From UBA2231 sp964415175 (GTDB lineage: Bacteria > Elusimicrobiota > Elusimicrobia > Elusimicrobiales > UBA9959), in the NCBI GenBank assembly GCA_964415175.1, contig CAYPYG010000018.1:1-57407 (forward strand): DNA of 57,407 nucleotides. The letters run 5' to 3'. The notes beneath the pieces were generated by a model, which did not search any database, was not told the origin of the DNA, and saw only the letters and a list, made by a program, of their open reading frames with translations. Made by a program: the position numbers and the translations under genes. Shown in pieces: positions 45,240 to 53,480 of the stretch (positions within the stretch are counted from its first letter, which is position 1; each line of letters opens with the position of its first letter).

Positions 45240-45412
45240 GGTTGACCTTTGTCAAGGGCCCAAATGGTCCGGGAGACATAGGACCAAAGGGAACCGGCCC
45301 CAGGGCGGGCGGCGGCGCGCGGTCCGGCCGGAAAGCCCTCCCAATGGACCCAGGAAGGCCTGGGACCATCGACCGCACAGGGACATGGGCCCTTACGCCC
45401 TTGTGGTTTTTT
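45240..45412. other. cluster of GG(N)CC-type short motifs in a 322-bp divergent gap
   Basis: The gap between the divergent kinase gene and secreted-pair genes contains GGGCCCAAATGGTCC, ATAGGACCAAAGGG, CCAATGGACCCAGG, CCTGGGACCATCG and GGGACATGGGCCC. They are arranged in both orientations over 150 bp. A similar motif, AGGGCCAAAGGGCC, occurs near 31842. No gene is convincing here; the glycine/proline-rich frame seen across it is a by-product of these motifs. Confidence 0.4.
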
Positions 45413-45427
45413 ACCGGTCGGTTAAAC

Positions 45428-45433
45428 TATATA
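45428..45433 (+). promoter_or_regulatory. -10 box of the secreted paralogue pair
   Basis: TATATA within GTTAAACTATATATGG; nearly the same GTTAAACTATAAA occurs before the FnIII gene at 49810. The leader of about 28 nt has GGAGGAAAG before the ATG. Confidence 0.5.
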
Positions 45434-45467
45434 TGGAAAAACAACGCCTCTGCCGGAGGAAAGAACC

Positions 45468-46226
45468 ATGAACCGCCTTAAAACGACCTTGTCCGCGATA
45501 CTCCTGCTCTCGCCCCTGTCCTTTGCGGGCGCGCAGACCCCGGAAACCGACCCGGCTTACTTCACGATAAGCGACACCGTCGTGAACGTACGCGAGATAG
45601 AAGCCTCCGAAGAGCCCGTCAACCTGGTAATGCCGGAGCGGCAGCCCGCGACCAAGGTAGCCCCCGCGGCCGCGGGCGCCATAATCAACGGCGGAGCGGC
45701 CGCCTGGAACATCGTCAACGGCGGACAGGCCTCCTCCAATCTCAGCCACACCTACGCCAGCGCCATACCCGGCTGGGGCAACTGGCACAATATCACCGGC
45801 TGGCGCGGCCCCAAGAAGGTCGTGTACGAACTCAAGTCCAAGAACCTCTACGGCATCACCGTGCTGGACCTGGAGTACGAGGTCTCCTTCTTCTACGGCG
45901 GCCACGATCAGGACGGCAAGGGGAAGTACATAACGAACTTCACGGCCAAGGCCACCCGCTTCGAGATCAAATGGGGCTTCAAGTACTATATGGATATAAG
46001 GATATCCGACCCGATGAACGTCGGCACCCCCGAGGACCCGCTCGCCTATATGCAAGCCGACGTCAACTGGAGCTTCTCCAGCCCGATAAAGACCCAGCGC
46101 GGCTTCCAGACCTACTCGGTGCGCGGCGACGGCATGTTCCGCGACATCAGCCCCGACGCGGACAAGATGGCCGAAGACCTGGTCCCTCCCGCTCCCCCGG
46201 AGAACGTGAAAGTGGAGTGGAACTAA
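45468..46226 (+). CDS. secreted protein, first of a paralogous pair (252 aa)
   Basis: An unknown family. The signal peptide is MNRLKTTLSAILLLSPLSFAGAQ. The mature part is beta-rich. A GxGA(A)W-like helix (AGAIINGGAAAWNIVNGG) is followed by YASAIPGWGNWHNITGW, then alternating strands with VLDLEYEVSFFYGG, GKGKYITNFTA and IRISDPMNVGTPEDP, and a final SSPIKTQRGFQTYSVRGDG. The next gene encodes a homologue in the same order. The good ribosome site GGAGGAAAG is 6 nt before the ATG. It is probably exported to the periplasm or outside; no catalytic motif is seen. Confidence 0.6.
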   Translation: MNRLKTTLSAILLLSPLSFAGAQTPETDPAYFTISDTVVNVREIEASEEPVNLVMPERQPATKVAPAAAGAIINGGAAAWNIVNGGQASSNLSHTYASAIPGWGNWHNITGWRGPKKVVYELKSKNLYGITVLDLEYEVSFFYGGHDQDGKGKYITNFTAKATRFEIKWGFKYYMDIRISDPMNVGTPEDPLAYMQADVNWSFSSPIKTQRGFQTYSVRGDGMFRDISPDADKMAEDLVPPAPPENVKVEWN

Positions 46227-46233
46227 GGACCGG

Positions 46234-47016
46234 ATGAACCTCCGCGTACCCCTGCTCGTTCTCGCCCTCCTGCAGGTCCCGGCCTTCGCCGGGGCCGGGG
46301 AGGACCGCGGTCTGCAGACGCGCTGTTCGTTCACGCGGCTCTCGGACGTCACTTTTCCCTTCGAACAGGCCCCGGAACTTCCGCCCGCCGGCCCGCTCTT
46401 CGGTCAGGAGCAGCAGCTCCCGCTGGACGGACCGTCTTTCACAGGCGCTAAAATACACCCGGGGGTGGTGATAGTGGCCGTAGGGGCCGGGGCCTGGAAA
46501 CTCATAAACGCCGGCCAGCCCCAGGCCTATCTCGACCATTATTACGCCAGCGCCTATCCCGGCTGGGCCAGCTGGAGCCAGATCTCCGGCTGGGAAGGCC
46601 GGCGCGAAGTGCGCTACGGCATCGCCTGCAGGAACAAGACCGGCATGACCGTGCTGGACATGGAGTACGCGCTCTCCTTCAATTACGGCGGAAAGACGCC
46701 CGACGGTAAGGGCGCGTATATCGGCAACCTCACCGTCAAGACCGAGAAGTTCGACATACAGTGGGCGACCAAATTCTCCCTCGGCATACGCATCTCCAAC
46801 CCCGCCAACGCCGGCACGAACGAGGCCCCCGTGGCCTACCTGCAGACGGACGCGGCCTGGACCTTCAGCAGCCCCCTGGTGGACAAGGTGGACGGTTTCC
46901 AGACCTACGGCGTATACGGCGACGGGCGCTTCAACGACATGAGCGCCGACAACCCGGATTTCGACGATCTCACGCCCCAGGCGCCGGAGGGGACGCCCCA
47001 GGTGTCCTGGAACTGA
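46234..47016 (+). CDS. secreted protein, second of a paralogous pair (260 aa)
   Basis: A homologue of the preceding protein over most of its length. It has matching YASAYPGWASWSQISGW, VLDMEYALSFNYGG, GKGAYIGNLTVK, IRISNPANAGTNEAP and a final GFQTYGVYGDG. The N-terminus is a signal peptide (LLVLALLQVPAFAGAG) followed by a different, cysteine-containing insert (LQTRCSFTRLSD). The 7-bp gap and the shared terminator show co-transcription with its partner. The divergence implies an old tandem duplication with distinct roles, for example two subunits of a surface fibre or complex. Confidence 0.6.
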   Translation: MNLRVPLLVLALLQVPAFAGAGEDRGLQTRCSFTRLSDVTFPFEQAPELPPAGPLFGQEQQLPLDGPSFTGAKIHPGVVIVAVGAGAWKLINAGQPQAYLDHYYASAYPGWASWSQISGWEGRREVRYGIACRNKTGMTVLDMEYALSFNYGGKTPDGKGAYIGNLTVKTEKFDIQWATKFSLGIRISNPANAGTNEAPVAYLQTDAAWTFSSPLVDKVDGFQTYGVYGDGRFNDMSADNPDFDDLTPQAPEGTPQVSWN

Positions 47017-47028
47017 CCGGCAGGCGCG

Positions 47029-47069
47029 AAAAAAGACCCCCGGCTCTCGACGCCGGGGGTCCTTTTTTT
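47029..47069. terminator. bidirectional terminator
   Basis: A perfect 10-bp stem GACCCCCGGC/GCCGGGGGTC with A6 before and T7 after. It serves the secreted pair (plus) and the SEC-C gene operon (minus), which converge. Confidence 0.88.
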
Positions 47070-47086
47070 CAGCCGCTGGAAAAGTC

Positions 47087-47551
47087 CTAGCCGGCTCCGC
47101 AGCACTTCTTGTACTTCTTTCCCGAACCGCAATGGCAGGGATCGTTGCGTCCTATCCTGGGCTCCCCGCGGCGCACGGTCTCCACCTTCTGCACCTCTCC
47201 GCCCTGCAGCACCTCGGGATGCTTCTTGAGCCACTTCTTCACCGCGCGGCCGTCGTTGATATCCACCCCGTCGGCCAGCATCTTGCGGTAGACGCCTATT
47301 ATCATCTGCCGCATCTGCGGGGTGCGGGCCTGGGACAGGATCTCGGGCGAGATCTTGTCCAGCTCGGCCGCCAGCTCGTCGTCGCTCTTGTCCTTGACGG
47401 CCTTGACGGCTTTAACAGCGGCGGCCTGCGCCTGTTTTTCCGCCGACGGCGGGACGGGCCTGGCGGGAGCGGCCGTGGCCGCCGGCGCATCTTTCTTCGG
47501 CTCCGCGGGCTTTTCCTTGGACAGTTTGTCCTTTATGAAGTTCCAGATCAT
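47087..47551 (-). CDS. SEC-C motif protein (154 aa)
   Basis: A small protein with an alanine/lysine-rich N-terminal half, a helical middle (SPEILSQARTPQMRQMIIGVYRKML) and a C-terminal SEC-C zinc motif NDPCHCGSGKKYKKCCG, as found at the end of SecA. Stand-alone SEC-C proteins bind zinc and probably contact SecB-like or ribosomal partners; the role is not fixed. It is the last gene of the buk-ptb unit, 25 bp after ptb, and ends just before the shared terminator. Confidence 0.75.
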   Translation of the reverse strand: MIWNFIKDKLSKEKPAEPKKDAPAATAAPARPVPPSAEKQAQAAAVKAVKAVKDKSDDELAAELDKISPEILSQARTPQMRQMIIGVYRKMLADGVDINDGRAVKKWLKKHPEVLQGGEVQKVETVRRGEPRIGRNDPCHCGSGKKYKKCCGAG

Positions 47552-47576
47552 TTTTTTCTCCCGGTCGCGCGGCGGC

Positions 47577-48506
47577 TCAGGCCGGCACCCTGTTCCTGTC
47601 CTTGAGATAGCAGGCCAGCGCTATCGAATGCAGCTTGGTCATCGGCGAATCCGTGCGCGAGGGCAGGATGACCGGGATATTGGAGCCGGCCAGCAGCGTG
47701 GCCGACTTCATGCCGGCGCCGAAGAAGCTCAGGCACTTGTAGACCGGGTTGGCCGAGTCGAGGTCCGGGAACAGCGCTATGTCGGTATTGCCGGGCACCT
47801 GCGCGCCCTTGATGCCCTTCTCGGCGGCGAGTTCCTTGGAGAAGGAGATATAGACGTCGTAGGGACCCTCCACCACGCAGTTCTTTATCTTCCCTTCCTT
47901 GTTGCGCCTGGCCAGCTCGGCGGCGTCGAGCGTGCTGGGGATCTTCTCGTTGACCTTCTCGACCGGGCAGACCACCGCCACGTTGGGCTTCTCCACGCCC
48001 AGCATGCGCATCATGTCGACGGCGTTGTTGAGGATCATCTGCTTCTGCTCCAGCGTCGGCGCTATCATGATGGCCGCGTCGGTGACGGCGAAGAGCTTGT
48101 GGTAGTTCGCCTGCTCGAAGAGGACGAAGTGGCTCAGCACGGTCCCCTCGGCCACGGCGCCTATCTCCTTGCGCAGGATGGCCTTCATGTAGAACTTGGT
48201 GTCGACGAGGCCTTTCACCAGGAAGTCGCCCTTGCCGGCCTTGACCAGGTCCACGGCCAGGTTGCACATCTCGGCGTAGTCGCTCTTGTCCACTATCTCG
48301 AAGATGTCGAGCTTGAGGCCGACCTTCCGCGCCATCTCCTCCACCTGCGCCTTGGGCCCTATCAGGATGCCGCCGGAGATTATCGAGTTGTCCACGCCCA
48401 TCTTGCAGGCGGTCAGCACCTCGTCGTTATTGGCGCCGGGGACCACGATGCGGTTGGTCTTTCCGCGCACCTTGGCCAGCAGGTCGTCGAAATTCTTGAA
48501 GTTCAT
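47577..48506 (-). CDS. ptb: phosphate butyryltransferase
   Basis: A 309-residue phosphate acyltransferase that converts butyryl-CoA (or a branched acyl-CoA) to acyl phosphate. Family features include DAAIMIAPTLEQKQMILNNAVDMMRMLG, VEGPYDVYISFS, GNTDIALFPDLDSANPVYKCLSFFG and SRTDSPMTKLHSIALA. Length and sequence agree with Ptb rather than Pta. AAGGAG precedes its ATG. It lies 15 bp after buk, so the two form the classic pair yielding one ATP per acyl group. Run in the opposite direction it could activate acids. Confidence 0.93.
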   Translation of the reverse strand: MNFKNFDDLLAKVRGKTNRIVVPGANNDEVLTACKMGVDNSIISGGILIGPKAQVEEMARKVGLKLDIFEIVDKSDYAEMCNLAVDLVKAGKGDFLVKGLVDTKFYMKAILRKEIGAVAEGTVLSHFVLFEQANYHKLFAVTDAAIMIAPTLEQKQMILNNAVDMMRMLGVEKPNVAVVCPVEKVNEKIPSTLDAAELARRNKEGKIKNCVVEGPYDVYISFSKELAAEKGIKGAQVPGNTDIALFPDLDSANPVYKCLSFFGAGMKSATLLAGSNIPVILPSRTDSPMTKLHSIALACYLKDRNRVPA

Positions 48507-48521
48507 GGGATAGCTCCTTTA

Positions 48522-49646
48522 TCAGTATTTTTTGACCAAATCGGGGTGCAGGATGCCTTTTTCCGCCGCTATGCGCAGGGCGGCCATCTCGTCGCCGCCG
48601 GGATAGGAGAGCACGGGCGCTATCCAGGAGACGCGTTTCTTGAGCTCCTCCACTATGATCTTGTCGTAGGCCAGGCCGCCGGTGAGCACCACGGCGTCCA
48701 CTTTGCCCTCCAGCGCGCAGGCCATGGCGCCTATCTCCTTGGCTATCTGGTACGCCATGGCCAGCACCGCCTCTTTGGCCTTCTCGCGGCTTATCTTCGC
48801 GGGGTCCAGGCCCGCTCCTTCCTTGACCTCGCCGTTGAGGATATATTTCTCCAGCGCTATGCAGTCGGAGGTGCCGGTATAGGCCACCAGGCCGCCCTGC
48901 CCCTTGAGCTTGAGCATCATGTCCTGCCGGCTGTACTTGCCGTTGAAGCACATCCCGACCAGGCCGCCGGCCGGCACGCCGCCCGAGCGCTGCGGCGTGA
49001 AGGGGCCGTCGCCGTTGAGCGCGTTGTTGACGTCCACCACGCGCCCGTCGCGGTGCGCGCCGACGGAGATGCCGCCGCCGCCGTGCATGATGATGAGCCG
49101 GCATTCCTCGTAGGGCTTGCCCAGCTGTCGCGCGGCGTGGCGGCCGCAGCGCTTCTGGTTGAGCGCGTGGAAGATGGAGATGCGCGGGTTCTCGGGCATG
49201 CCGGAATAGCGGGCGAGCGGGTCCAGTTCGTCCACGACCACGGGGTCGGCGATGAAGGAAGGGATGCCAAGCGGGCCGGCGATGTCGTGCGCGAGGATGC
49301 CCCCCAGGTTGGAGGAGTGGTCGCCCAGCACGCCTTCGCGCAGGTCGGCGAGCAGGGCCTCGTCCACCGCGTAGACGCCGCCCTCTATGGGCTTCACCAG
49401 GCCGCCGCGGCCTATGACGCCGTGCATCTCCTTCGGGTCCACGCCGTGCTCCTGCAGCGCCCGGAGCACCATCTTCTTGCGCAGGTCGAACTGGGCGGTT
49501 ATCTTCTCCCGCTCGTAGGGGGCGAGCTCGGCGGGGCTGTAGCGCACGGTCTTATGGAAGACCAGGTCCTTGCCGCGGTAATAGCTCACCTCGTCGGAGG
49601 TGGAGCCCGGGTTGATGACCAGTATGTTCAGCTTTTTTTCCGTCAT
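48522..49646 (-). CDS. buk: butyrate kinase
   Basis: A 374-residue acetate/butyrate-kinase family enzyme making butyrate and ATP from butyryl phosphate. It starts KLNILVINPGSTSDEVSYY (phosphate-binding loop). It has IMHGGGGISVGAHRDGRVVDVNNALNGDGPF and VVLTGGLAYDKIIVEELKKRV, split here to stay short. The start is ATG 49646 with AGGAGAG just before it; the frame runs further upstream without support. The ptb gene follows. The pair suggests a fermentative or branched-chain acid step in metabolism. Confidence 0.93.
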   Translation of the reverse strand: MTEKKLNILVINPGSTSDEVSYYRGKDLVFHKTVRYSPAELAPYEREKITAQFDLRKKMVLRALQEHGVDPKEMHGVIGRGGLVKPIEGGVYAVDEALLADLREGVLGDHSSNLGGILAHDIAGPLGIPSFIADPVVVDELDPLARYSGMPENPRISIFHALNQKRCGRHAARQLGKPYEECRLIIMHGGGGISVGAHRDGRVVDVNNALNGDGPFTPQRSGGVPAGGLVGMCFNGKYSRQDMMLKLKGQGGLVAYTGTSDCIALEKYILNGEVKEGAGLDPAKISREKAKEAVLAMAYQIAKEIGAMACALEGKVDAVVLTGGLAYDKIIVEELKKRVSWIAPVLSYPGGDEMAALRIAAEKGILHPDLVKKY

Positions 49647-49727
49647 TCGTTCTCTCCTGGCTTCGCGGAAGCACGGCCGGGGCTGCGGGTTCGCTGTCGG
49701 GAAAGGCGCTGGGATGGCGCCGACGCA

Positions 49728-49733
49728 ATTATA
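49728..49733 (-). promoter_or_regulatory. candidate -10 box of buk-ptb operon
   Basis: TATAAT on the minus strand in an A/T-rich patch, about 80 nt before the buk ATG. TTGAAA lies upstream, but the best spacing is to an overlapping TATATT. Confidence 0.4.
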
Positions 49734-49816
49734 ATATAATACAAGCCGAGCCGCTTTCAATGGGGTTCGCCGGTGTAACATATCCTTAACCGAATTCCGC
49801 GCCGAATCTGTTAAAC

Positions 49817-49822
49817 TATAAA
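49817..49822 (+). promoter_or_regulatory. -10 box for a leaderless FnIII-protein transcript
   Basis: TATAAA within GTTAAACTATAAAAG, 6 nt before the ATG at 49829, with no ribosome site. Confidence 0.5.
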
Positions 49823-49828
49823 AGTCAT

Positions 49829-52800
49829 ATGTCCCTTCCGACCGGAAAGTCCAGGTTTTTGGCCGCCGCTCTAGCGCTCGGCCTGGCCCCGGCATTGGCG
49901 GCCCCGGCCGCGGCGCAGCTGCAACCCGTACCCGGGGCTCCTACGCTGGACACCCTCACTTTCAACTGGCCCGCGGGCACCGGCAACTACACGGTACAAC
50001 TCTCGACCGCCTCCGATTTCTCGGCCATCTCCTTCGCGGGCACGGTGCTTGCGGCCGAAACCACGACCTACCAGAACCTCCCCCAGGACTCTCTCTATCA
50101 CTTCAGGGTAAAGGACTCGGCCCAGGGCGACGATCTTTATAGAAGCGCTCAATCGGCCACGCTGGCGGCGGCGCCAACCGGCCCTTTCTTCCAGGGCGGG
50201 GAAGGCTATTTCACGGCGGAGTCGTCGATCACGGCCCAGGTCAGCGTCGCCTGGGAGACGAACGGCAACCCCGACTATACCGAATACGTCCTGGAATACA
50301 CCTCCCACACCGATTTCACCGCCTATAAAGGCAGTATCGCGCTGCCGCACCCCCCCCTTACGGCCAGCGGGCTGCTGGCCAACACGACCTACCTGTTCCG
50401 GGTCAAGGCCTCCAACCTGGAGGACGTGGAAACGATCTACTCCGGCGTTATCTCGACCAGCACCCTGGCCGCCGGGCTCCGGGACGTCGCCCACGAAGTC
50501 CACCGGACCAGCGCGGCGGTCTCCTGGACGCCGATGGCCTCGGGGGTCCAGGAGGGGGACGCGGAGGGCTACGCGCTGCTCGTATCCACCTCCCAGCTCT
50601 TCACGGGGACGGTGCACTACTCCGCCACGGATAATGCCGCCGCGGGAGAACTGACGGTAGAAGGCCTGCTGATGAACACGACCTATTACTACAAGGCCGG
50701 CGCGCTCAACTGGAACGGGGTCCCCAATTTCACCTATGCGGAATCCTTCACCACGCGGGCCTCTTCGATCTCGGCTTTCGGGCTGGTCTCCAGGCACATA
50801 AACTCCGCCTCGTTCTCGTGGGACGCGCTGGCGGGCGGGGCCGCCGGTTACGAACTGCAGGCTTCGACCTCCGCGGCTTTCGGCCTGGACCCGGGGGCCA
50901 CGGTGATCTCCAGCCGCACCTTCGACCTGGCATGGAACTCGCTTTCGGTAGAAGGACTGCGGGCCAACACGACCTGGTATTTCAGGGGAGGCTCCCTGAA
51001 CTCCGTCCTGGAGGGCAATTACGCCGCTGCCGTCTCCACCATCACGCTGGCGGACCTGGTGGAGCTCGCGCAGGACGTGACCCCCCCGCTGGCCGTAGGG
51101 CAGACCTTCATTTCGGTCAGCTACCTCGAGAACGACAACTGCCTCGGCTACGTGCTCGAGCGCTCCACCGGGCCTTTCGGCTCCGGCGCGGAGGTGTATT
51201 TCACTTCGGCCCCGGCCCCCTCCGGCGGTTCCCTCCGCTTCGACTCGCTCAGGCAGAGCACGACCTATTACCTGCGCATAGCCGCCCTGAACTGGGACTT
51301 CACCCCCAATTACAGCGACCTCGGCTACAAGGCCACGCTGGCGGCCGACCCGCTGCCGCTGGTCACGCTCTACCGGGTCTGGAGCACGAGCGCCACGGTG
51401 ACTTTCGGACCAGTGGGCTCCGACGGCTACGCGGTGCAGGCTTCCACCTATTTCTCCTTCACTCTCATCGCGGCGGAGACCTTCGAACCGGACGGGGACG
51501 CCGGCTCCGCCTCGGTAGAAGGGCTGGACCCCAATACTTTCTATTATTTCCGCGCCGGACCCGTGTTCTCGGGGACCACCGTCTACACGCTGGCGACGCC
51601 CTCCGAGGACTACACTCTCCCCCAGGCGGCCGCCGGGGGGAAATTCAGCGGCGTCTTCTATTCCAGCGCCGCGGTCACCTGGGTCGCGCTGCCGCCGGAG
51701 CCGCCGCCGGACAGCGCCTGGGGTTACTCGCTGGAAGCCTCGCTCCAGCCCGGGTTCGACGCCATAGCCTTCTCCTCGGTCACGGCGGAGATCTCGGTCT
51801 CCACGCTCGCGCTGACGGGACTGGCGCCCGACACCTCGTACTATTTCCGGCTCGGTACGCTGGCCCGCGACGGGGACAAGCGCTTCTCGGTACTGGGCTC
51901 CACCGTGACGCGAGCCATACCGCCGGAGCAGGCGGATTTCTCCTTCCTGAGCACGGGTTCCATCACCGTCAACTGGACGGCCGGGGACAATCCGCCCGAC
52001 ACCCGCTACAGGGTGGTCACTACGACCGCGCCGGACTGGGAGAACCCGGACAACGCCCCGGTGACCAGTTCGGACACCTACAACCTGGCGCTCAGCACTT
52101 CGGGGCTTTTCCCCAATACCACCTATTATTTCTGGGTGACGGCGTTCAACCGGCTGGGGATACAGGAAGGGCCTTACACCTTCGAACCCATGGCCACCCT
52201 GGCCTTCCTCCCCGCGGCCGCGGCGCCTTCGGGCATAGGCAAGTCCTCCGTCACGATAAACTGGGACAGGGACCTGAACCCGCCGCCTCCCGACACCGAA
52301 TACGAGGTACGGATCTCCACGCGTCCGGATTTCGCCTCGGCGGTGCATTCCTCGACCACGCGCGAGACCAGCGCCTGGTTCGACGGGCTGATCTCCAACG
52401 CCTCCTACTACGCGCAGATCGCCGCCCTCAACCATACCGGCGTCCCGACCGCTTTCACCCCTCTGCCGGCGCCGCTGACGCTGCCGGCCACCCCGCAGGC
52501 GCTGGCGCAGGACGACGCCATCTCCGGCCTTAAACTGGACGCCTTCAGCGTGCACTGGGAGAACGGGGACAACCAGTACGGGACTTCTTACGCCGTGGAG
52601 GTCTCCACGACGGAGGATTTCTCCGTCCTGTACTCTTCGGGCGTGGCGGACGGGACCACCACCCTCTATTTCACGGGACTGCTGACTGGCGCCACCTACT
52701 GGACGCGGGCGCAGGCCATAAGCCGCGGCGGCGTCCATCGCTCCTCCTTCACCCTGACCGGCTCCACCGTCACCCTGGCCGACCGGAAGGGGACGGCCCC

Positions 52801-53479
52801 TTACGGGGTGGATACCACGGTCTCGCTGCCGACCTACTACGGCGACTACACCATCATAGTGCCGGCCGGCGGCCTGAGCGGCTCCACCCGCATCAGGATA
52901 GCCCCGGAGGCCTCCCTGCCTTCGGCCCCGGCCAACGCCGGGACCCTGCTGCCGACGGGCATAGGCCTGGAGGTCACTCATTTCCCCCCGGTAGTCGTAC
53001 TGGAGGCCGTGACGCTCGAGGTCCCCTACCGCGTCGACGATCTCCCGGCGGGAACGGACAGGTCGCGGCTGGTCCTGGCCCTCTACGACCCGGTCAGCGG
53101 GGGCTGGGTGCCGCTCCCGTCCGTCTCCGACACGGCCGCGAACATCGTGAGGGCCCAGACCTGGCACCTCTCGACTTTCCAGATCATGATCTCCGTGCCC
53201 GGCAGCGGTACGACGGGGCTCAAGATCTACCCCAACCCGTACCGGCCCTCCTCCAGGGCCGGCGTCATGCGTTTCGCCGGCCTGCCCGCCGGTACCGGCA
53301 TAAAGATCTACACGATACTGGGTGAACTGGTCAGGGAACTGCGCACCGGGCAGGACGGTACGGCCAGCTGGGACGGCAAGAACGAACGCAACGGGGAAGT
53401 GGCCAGCGGGGTCTACCTGGCCTTCATTAAACCGCCGGACGCCGGCGGCAAGCTCTTCAAAGTGGCGGTGGAGCGCTGA
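49829..53479 (+). CDS. secreted FnIII-repeat protein with FlgD-like C-terminal domain
   Basis: A 1216-residue exported protein. After a signal peptide (FLAAALALGLAPALAAPAAA) come about ten fibronectin-III-type units of 90-100 residues. Each carries an NTTYYF/NTTYYY-like strand and an A-x-N end (for example LLMNTTYYYKAGALN, LFPNTTYYFWVTAFN). A ZU5-like segment (about residues 1000-1120) follows, containing TTVSLPTYYGDYTIIVPAGG. The last 90 residues form a FlgD-Ig/T9SS-sorting-like domain: LKIYPNPYRPSSRAG, GTGIKIYTILGELVREL and GTASWDGKNERNGEVASGVY. Such tails mark cell-surface or secreted cargo in groups using type IX-like export. The next gene, 1 bp away, encodes a PorV-type protein. Confidence 0.8.
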   Translation: MSLPTGKSRFLAAALALGLAPALAAPAAAQLQPVPGAPTLDTLTFNWPAGTGNYTVQLSTASDFSAISFAGTVLAAETTTYQNLPQDSLYHFRVKDSAQGDDLYRSAQSATLAAAPTGPFFQGGEGYFTAESSITAQVSVAWETNGNPDYTEYVLEYTSHTDFTAYKGSIALPHPPLTASGLLANTTYLFRVKASNLEDVETIYSGVISTSTLAAGLRDVAHEVHRTSAAVSWTPMASGVQEGDAEGYALLVSTSQLFTGTVHYSATDNAAAGELTVEGLLMNTTYYYKAGALNWNGVPNFTYAESFTTRASSISAFGLVSRHINSASFSWDALAGGAAGYELQASTSAAFGLDPGATVISSRTFDLAWNSLSVEGLRANTTWYFRGGSLNSVLEGNYAAAVSTITLADLVELAQDVTPPLAVGQTFISVSYLENDNCLGYVLERSTGPFGSGAEVYFTSAPAPSGGSLRFDSLRQSTTYYLRIAALNWDFTPNYSDLGYKATLAADPLPLVTLYRVWSTSATVTFGPVGSDGYAVQASTYFSFTLIAAETFEPDGDAGSASVEGLDPNTFYYFRAGPVFSGTTVYTLATPSEDYTLPQAAAGGKFSGVFYSSAAVTWVALPPEPPPDSAWGYSLEASLQPGFDAIAFSSVTAEISVSTLALTGLAPDTSYYFRLGTLARDGDKRFSVLGSTVTRAIPPEQADFSFLSTGSITVNWTAGDNPPDTRYRVVTTTAPDWENPDNAPVTSSDTYNLALSTSGLFPNTTYYFWVTAFNRLGIQEGPYTFEPMATLAFLPAAAAPSGIGKSSVTINWDRDLNPPPPDTEYEVRISTRPDFASAVHSSTTRETSAWFDGLISNASYYAQIAALNHTGVPTAFTPLPAPLTLPATPQALAQDDAISGLKLDAFSVHWENGDNQYGTSYAVEVSTTEDFSVLYSSGVADGTTTLYFTGLLTGATYWTRAQAISRGGVHRSSFTLTGSTVTLADRKGTAPYGVDTTVSLPTYYGDYTIIVPAGGLSGSTRIRIAPEASLPSAPANAGTLLPTGIGLEVTHFPPVVVLEAVTLEVPYRVDDLPAGTDRSRLVLALYDPVSGGWVPLPSVSDTAANIVRAQTWHLSTFQIMISVPGSGTTGLKIYPNPYRPSSRAGVMRFAGLPAGTGIKIYTILGELVRELRTGQDGTASWDGKNERNGEVASGVYLAFIKPPDAGGKLFKVAVER

Positions 53480-53480
53480 G

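Noticed and set aside
45242..45481. Glycine/proline-rich collagen-like small frame
   Set aside because: Arises from the GGNCC motif cluster; it overlaps the promoter and start of the next gene and has no ribosome site.
49647..49895. N-terminal extension of butyrate kinase
   Set aside because: The frame is open, but the family start and a strong AGGAGAG are at 49646, and the extension runs over the promoters and the start of the divergent gene.
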